This document shows positions 23,132 to 25,764 of a stretch of DNA of 25,764 bases, piece after piece. The stretch is from UM-FILTER-39-64 sp964367055 (GTDB taxonomy: Bacteria > Patescibacteriota > Minisyncoccia > UBA6257 > UBA9933): positions 1 to 25,764 of the forward strand of contig CAYIWD010000007.1 of assembly GCA_964367055.1 (NCBI GenBank), read 5' to 3'. The stretch's first letter is position 1. Each line of letters begins with the position of its first letter. Position numbers and translations under genes: made by a program. The notes beneath the pieces were generated by a model. That model searched no databases, was not told the DNA's origin, and saw only the letters and a program-made list of their open reading frames with translations.

Positions 23132-23754
23132 GCTTTATAATGTTTCTCTATTTCACTTATCGCTTTTTTTTCTAAAATAATATTTTTAGCCTTCAATAAA
23201 TCGTAAACATTTAAAGATTTTGGGCTGATCGCGTCAATATTTTTTATATTATTAATCGCTCGATGAATATTGTTGGAAGCAGCAGGAATCAGTAAAATCT
23301 TTGACTTCAAATCGGTTATTTTCTTAAGAATCTTGTTCCATTCGCCTGTTTTATTTAAACCAATGCCGAAATTATCAACCACTTTAATTTCGTTATCTTT
23401 TATCTTTTTCGACAGCACGTTAAAAATCGCCAAACGTTTCATCTTTTTATTAATTTTTTTGACGAAATTTCTTTCTTTATTCGGACCAAAGGTAACTCCG
23501 CCTCCCTTCCAGATTGGCGAACGAATTGAGCCGTGTCTTGCCCGGCCAGTGCCTTTTTGTTTCCAGGGTTTTTTACCGCCGCCCCTCACTTCACTTCTGC
23601 CTTTAGCGTGAGCAAACGGATAATGCTGGCTAGACAATTGAGCTACTAAAACCTGATGAACCAAAGCGGAATTCCACTTAACATTAAAAATTCTGTCTGG
23701 TAATTCAAGTGTATCTACCTTATTATTTTGTTTATCAAAAACATCAATTGTCAT
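23128..23754 (-). CDS. rplD: Ribosomal protein L4 (uL4)
   Basis: 208 residues from ATG at 23754; the open frame extends to a TTG at 23772, but MTIDVFDKQN fits the family start and avoids overlap with L3. The tunnel loop GGGKKPWKQKGTGRARHGS is present. L4 lines the exit tunnel; in E. coli it also represses its own operon. The stop codon lies in spacer copy C. Confidence 0.96.
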   Translation of the reverse strand: MTIDVFDKQNNKVDTLELPDRIFNVKWNSALVHQVLVAQLSSQHYPFAHAKGRSEVRGGGKKPWKQKGTGRARHGSIRSPIWKGGGVTFGPNKERNFVKKINKKMKRLAIFNVLSKKIKDNEIKVVDNFGIGLNKTGEWNKILKKITDLKSKILLIPAASNNIHRAINNIKNIDAISPKSLNVYDLLKAKNIILEKKAISEIEKHYKA

Positions 23755-23757
23755 AAA

Positions 23758-23778
23758 ATTTTCAATTTTCAATTTTCA
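23758..23778. repeat. Three tandem 7-mers at the L3/L4 junction
   Basis: ATTTTCA is repeated exactly three times (TGAAAAT in the mRNA). It encodes the last residues and the stop of L3 and the region just before the L4 ATG. There is no Shine-Dalgarno here. Confidence 0.7.
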
Positions 23779-24358
23779 ATAATGTCCCTCTTCTTCCTGG
23801 CACCGCGCCTTTTATCATCAAAATATTTTTTTCTTTATCAACGCCGATTATTTTTACATTTTTTAATGTCTTTCTTTCTTGCCCCATCCGGCCGGCCATT
23901 TTTTTATTAGGCATTACTCGCTGCGGAGCAGTAGCGCCAATAGAGCCAGCTGCTCGCCAGCGGTTTTTCTGACCGTGAGTTTTTGGACCGCCATGAAAAC
24001 CGTGACGCTTAACCACGCCCTGAAAACCGCGGCCCTTAGTTAAACCGCTAATTTTTACTTTATCGCCTTCCTGAAACTGGCTGACATCTAAGTAGTCGCC
24101 AACTTTCAACTCTAAACCTCCAACTTTAAACTCTTTAAGATAGCGAAAATTACCCAAATCTTTTAAATGTCCTTTCATCGGCTTATTCAATCTTTTTTTT
24201 GTTTCAAATCCAATTTGAGCCGCTTCATAACCATCTTTTTCTTTAGTCCTAATTTGAGTTATCACAACTGGCCCGGCTTGAATTGAAGTGATCGGGACTA
24301 CTTTATCGTCTTTCCAAATCTGCGACATTTTAATTTTTTTACCGATAATAAAAGCCAT
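23762..24358 (-). CDS. rplC: Ribosomal protein L3 (uL3)
   Basis: 198 residues. MAFIIGKKIKMSQIW start and the central GRGFQGVVKRHGFHGGPKTH signature, then GSIGATAPQRVMPNKKMAGR. It is an early assembly protein reaching the peptidyl transferase centre. It is the first gene of this operon: rpsJ (S10), which normally precedes it, is absent and the promoter region lies directly upstream. Confidence 0.97.
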   Translation of the reverse strand: MAFIIGKKIKMSQIWKDDKVVPITSIQAGPVVITQIRTKEKDGYEAAQIGFETKKRLNKPMKGHLKDLGNFRYLKEFKVGGLELKVGDYLDVSQFQEGDKVKISGLTKGRGFQGVVKRHGFHGGPKTHGQKNRWRAAGSIGATAPQRVMPNKKMAGRMGQERKTLKNVKIIGVDKEKNILMIKGAVPGRRGTLLKIEN

Positions 24359-24367
24359 CGCTTCGCT

Positions 24368-24464
24368 TATGTAATGCTAATATACTAATTTATACTAATT
24401 ATACGAATAAATACGAATTCGTATTCATTAGTATCATTAGCGCGCATTTGTATATTGGTATTAC
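24368..24464. repeat. AT-rich palindromic spacer, copy D (leader of L3)
   Basis: Left GTAATGCTAATATACTAATT, centre ATACGAATTCGTAT, right TTTGTATATTGGTATTAC. In the mRNA it ends ATAAGCGAAGCG-ATG at L3. Unlike copies A, B and C it follows no gene but an attenuator-like hairpin. Confidence 0.88.
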
Positions 24465-24476
24465 GTTTCGTTTTCT

Positions 24477-24505
24477 AACAAAAACAGCCAGACTTAGCCG
24501 GCTGT
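24477..24505 (-). terminator. Attenuator-like hairpin in the L3 leader
   Basis: Minus-strand RNA: ACAGCC...GGCTGT (24505-24484) followed by TTTTGTT. An upstream TTAGCC (24525-24520) can pair with GGCTAA (24500-24495) in the same hairpin, which would break the terminator. This mutually exclusive pairing is the layout of a transcription attenuator for the ribosomal operon. It could instead be a plain terminator of a short leader RNA. Confidence 0.6.
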
Positions 24506-24584
24506 CATAAGCTTTATTGGGCTAAATCTTTTAAACGATTATTTTGTCCAGAATAAATATTAACATATTATTTCCGGCTTTTAA

Positions 24585-24613
24585 ATAATAGCAAATGATA
24601 GAAATTATGTCAA
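24585..24613 (-). promoter_or_regulatory. Promoter of the ribosomal protein operon
   Basis: Minus strand: TTGACA (24613-24608), 17-bp spacer, TATTAT (24590-24585). Predicted start about 24578, giving a 220-nt leader to L3. Confidence 0.8.
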
Positions 24614-24618
24614 TCAAA

Positions 24619-24676
24619 GGGCAGTGGTGGTGACCTCCAGTTTTTATTGCTTAGTGAGTGCCCTTAACCACTGCCC
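24619..24676. other. Hairpin with perfect 10-bp stem between two promoters
   Basis: GGGCAGTGGT (24619-24628) and ACCACTGCCC (24667-24676) close a 38-nt loop. It lies just upstream of the ribosomal promoter. The loop contains TTAGTGAGTG (24651-24660), the exact reverse complement of 24805-24814 at the 5' end of the candidate small RNA. It may be part of a longer structured RNA or a binding site. Confidence 0.55.
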
Positions 24677-24710
24677 AATTAAGTATAAAAGGTATTATTT
24701 AAATTTTCAA

Positions 24711-24746
24711 CAAACTAAAACCCCCTCAGACCAAGGTCGGAGGGGG
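24711..24746 (-). terminator. Terminator of the candidate small RNA
   Basis: In minus-strand RNA CCCCCTC (24746-24740) pairs with GAGGGGG (24727-24721), with inner GACC/GGTC pairs, followed by TTTTAGTTTG. Confidence 0.75.
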
Positions 24747-24812
24747 ACTGGAAGGGTTTTCCTTAGATTTCCCCGGTCTTGCGACTAGGGATAAGGAAAA
24801 CCCACACTCACT
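24711..24812 (-). ncRNA. Candidate small structured RNA
   Basis: It has a consensus promoter (24819-24848) and an intrinsic terminator (24711-24746). Between them a perfect 12-bp stem, TAAGGAAAACCC (24792-24803) with GGGTTTTCCTTA (24754-24765), encloses UCCC/GGGGA and GUC-GCAA-GAC, a GNRA tetraloop. The predicted RNA is about 100 nt and has no ORF. It does not match tmRNA, RNase P, 6S or SRP RNA patterns that I know. It could act in trans or serve as a leader that usually terminates before the ribosomal operon. Confidence 0.6.
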
Positions 24813-24818
24813 AACTGC

Positions 24819-24848
24819 ATTATAGTCCAACAGACGCTAATTTGTCAA
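24819..24848 (-). promoter_or_regulatory. Consensus promoter of the candidate small RNA
   Basis: Minus strand: TTGACA (24848-24843), 18-bp spacer, TATAAT (24824-24819). Both hexamers are perfect. The -35 directly abuts the palindromic element at 24849. Confidence 0.8.
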
Positions 24849-24878
24849 CCCCGTAGTTATCCACTTTGTCATACGGGG
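24849..24878. repeat. Short CCCCG...CGGGG element beside a promoter
   Basis: 30 bp: CCCCGTAGTTATCCACTTTG then TCATACGGGG. The right part equals the right end of the element at 7823-7963, so it looks like an internally deleted derivative. It is flanked by TCAA on both sides (24845-24848, 24879-24882), a likely 4-bp target duplication; the left TCAA is part of the -35 of the small RNA promoter. Confidence 0.75.
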
Positions 24879-24911
24879 TCAATGTTTAGCTATTAACAAT
24901 TCTATTACTCA

Positions 24912-24939
24912 TTGACATAGCCTTTTAATTTACTATACT
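24912..24939 (+). promoter_or_regulatory. Promoter for the DUF4258/DUF2283 pair
   Basis: TTGACA (24912-24917), 16-bp spacer, TATACT (24934-24939). The start would be about 24946, so the leader is only about 10 nt and has no Shine-Dalgarno. Confidence 0.7.
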
Positions 24940-24956
24940 TAAAATAATAAATAAAT

Positions 24957-25220
24957 ATGGACCGTAATTCAAAAATTGTTTTTACTGAACATGCCGCTTA
25001 TCAAATAATTGAAAGAAATATTTCTAAAAAGCAAATTATTTACGCTATTTCAAAACCAGATAAAATTATTTCGCAATCCAACCAAAAATTTCAAGCAGTA
25101 AAATTAACAAAGAAAGGAAACAAAAAATATCTACTGATAGTAATATACAGCATAACAAATTCAACCAAAAAAGTGATTACGGCATTTCTAACGACTAAAA
25201 TTAAAAAATATCTAAAATAA
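24957..25220 (+). CDS. DUF4258 protein (putative toxin-like)
   Basis: 87 residues. Pattern FTEHAAYQIIERNISKKQI (9-27) followed by strands and VITAFLTTKIKKYLK is DUF4258, a small family resembling RelE/ParE-type toxins. It stands 1 bp before a DUF2283 gene, a recurrent pairing that suggests a toxin-antitoxin-like module; activity is not shown. It has its own promoter and nearly no leader. Confidence 0.8.
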   Translation: MDRNSKIVFTEHAAYQIIERNISKKQIIYAISKPDKIISQSNQKFQAVKLTKKGNKKYLLIVIYSITNSTKKVITAFLTTKIKKYLK

Positions 25221-25221
25221 T

Positions 25222-25464
25222 ATGCGCTTTCATTACGATAAAAAAGAAGATGCCCTCTACATCAGATTTAATGAAAGCCCTTACCAAAAAAGCGAAGAAA
25301 TTCGGGAGGGGATTATTTTTGATTATGACAAAAAAGGCAAAATTATCGGTATTGAAGTTCTTAACGCTTCGCAAAAATTTCCCCCTAGGTTCAAATTAGA
25401 ACTCCTGAAGCGGAAAATTCCTTTAACTCTCACTTTGGAATCTAAACCAAAACTAGCAGTTTAA
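25222..25464 (+). CDS. DUF2283 protein (putative partner of DUF4258)
   Basis: 80 residues. MRFHYDKKEDALYIRFNE, then EIREGIIFDYDKKGKIIGIE and VLNAS, is the DUF2283 signature, followed by an atypical tail (about 53-80). DUF2283 genes often sit beside DUF4258 genes; by analogy it would be the antitoxin. Start 1 bp after the previous stop, so they are co-translated. Confidence 0.82.
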   Translation: MRFHYDKKEDALYIRFNESPYQKSEEIREGIIFDYDKKGKIIGIEVLNASQKFPPRFKLELLKRKIPLTLTLESKPKLAV

Positions 25465-25521
25465 TCTTAATGAAGTAAATTTCTCTCCTTCTCTGAAACC
25501 AGTATCCGAAAGCCTTACAAA

Positions 25522-25550
25522 CCCCGAAGCAGAGCAAGCTCGCTACGGGG
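25522..25550. repeat. CCCCG...CGGGG palindrome after the DUF2283 gene
   Basis: 29 bp: CCCCGAAGCAGAGC, then AAGCTCGCTACGGGG. The ends pair, and GAGC-AA-GCTC pairs in the middle. Same length as the copy inside the CDS at 4999. Flanks CAAA and CAAG match in three of four bases. Confidence 0.7.
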
Positions 25551-25551
25551 C

Positions 25552-25609
25552 AAGTAGGCCAGTTTAGGCTTATTTTGCCTACTTAAAAAGACCCATTTCA
25601 GGTCTTTTT
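25552..25609 (+). terminator. Double hairpin terminator after the DUF4258/DUF2283 pair
   Basis: First AAGTAGGC (25552-25559) with GCCTACTT (25577-25584), then AAAAAGACC-CATTTCA-GGTCTTTTT (25585-25609). The second would work on both strands. Confidence 0.7.
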
Positions 25610-25670
25610 AAATTTTCGTTCTTCCTTCCAACAACTATCAAATAAGAGAAAATTTTCTTTCGTAATAAGC

Positions 25671-25764
25671 AGAAAATTCTTTTGTAAAACAGAAAAATTT
25701 ATTTTATCCGAAACCTGCGCAGGCGAGCGGGCATGGTTCGAGTCCGCCAGCTGGCGGACGAGAG
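25671..25764. repeat. Composite GC-rich hairpin island, copy 3 (cut by the window end)
   Basis: The left part AGAAAATTCTTTTGTAAAAC resembles 14025-14044, followed by AAACCTGCGCAGGCGAGCGG and GCATGGTT as in copy 2. Where copy 2 has CCCCGACC...GGTCGGGG, this copy carries another perfect palindrome, GTCCGCCAGCTGGCGGAC (25742-25759). The right arm is outside the window. Confidence 0.75.

Noticed and set aside
12400..24358. Alternative ORFs on the plus strand inside the ribosomal genes
   Set aside because: They are opposite-frame shadows of well-identified r-protein genes with no family resemblance.
24619..24676. tRNA- or T-box-like element
   Set aside because: The 10-bp stem looks like an acceptor stem, but there is no T-loop or anticodon arm and no T-box consensus.
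24711..24812. SRP 4.5S, 6S, tmRNA or RNase P RNA
   Set aside because: None of the conserved motifs of these RNAs that I know is present on either strand.

Overview
The window (about 25.8 kb, AT-rich) looks like a chromosome segment of a Candidate Phyla Radiation (Patescibacteria, probably Parcubacteria-type) bacterium. The evidence is a compact S10/spc-type ribosomal protein operon with no gene for L30 between S5 and L15, very tight gene packing, an almost complete absence of Shine-Dalgarno sequences, small secreted peptidoglycan-binding proteins, and many palindromic repeats carried between and even inside genes. No tRNA, rRNA or CRISPR array was seen.

Layout. 1-5100: a secreted peptidoglycan-binding/fibronectin-like protein (+), a small DUF4258-like gene with a 23-residue Cys/Lys-rich micro-ORF in front of it (-), and a GT39/PMT-type membrane glycosyltransferase (+). 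5118-6884 (-): a short operon of a YggU/DUF167 protein, a PD-(D/E)XK nuclease and FtsQ. 7007-7783 (+): a secreted L,D-transpeptidase with its own consensus promoter, strong ribosome binding site and terminator. 8034-8330 (-): an unrecognised protein as an autonomous unit. 8426-13877 (-): serS, lysS, greA, a dolichyl-phosphate-glucose-type glycosyltransferase, map and adk, read right to left. 14204-24358 (-): L3-L4-L23-L2-S19-L22-S3-L16-L29-S17-L14-L24-L5-S14-S8-L6-L18-S5-L15-secY. Its promoter and an attenuator-like leader lie at 24480-24615 and an intrinsic terminator at 13967-13993. 24711-24848 (-): a candidate small structured RNA with consensus promoter and terminator. 24957-25464 (+): a DUF4258/DUF2283 pair resembling a toxin-antitoxin module.

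The genes cover translation (20 r-protein and secY genes, two tRNA synthetases, Map, GreA, Adk) and the cell envelope (L,D-transpeptidase, FtsQ, peptidoglycan-binding protein, two glycosyltransferases).

The most unusual feature is the repeat content. (1) Five palindromic elements bounded by CCCCG...CGGGG, three of them flanked by 4-bp direct repeats (TAAA, TAAA, TCAA). One 29-bp copy sits in frame inside the glycosyltransferase gene: 29 + 4 = 33 bp, exactly 11 codons. (2) Four copies of a roughly 110-bp AT-rich palindromic spacer inside or next to the ribosomal operon; three end in AGCGAAGCG directly before a start codon, and two supply the stop codon of the gene before. (3) Three composite GC-rich hairpin islands, two with visible matched outer arms. 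(4) Every gap longer than 60 bp inside the ribosomal operon is filled by an imperfect palindrome.
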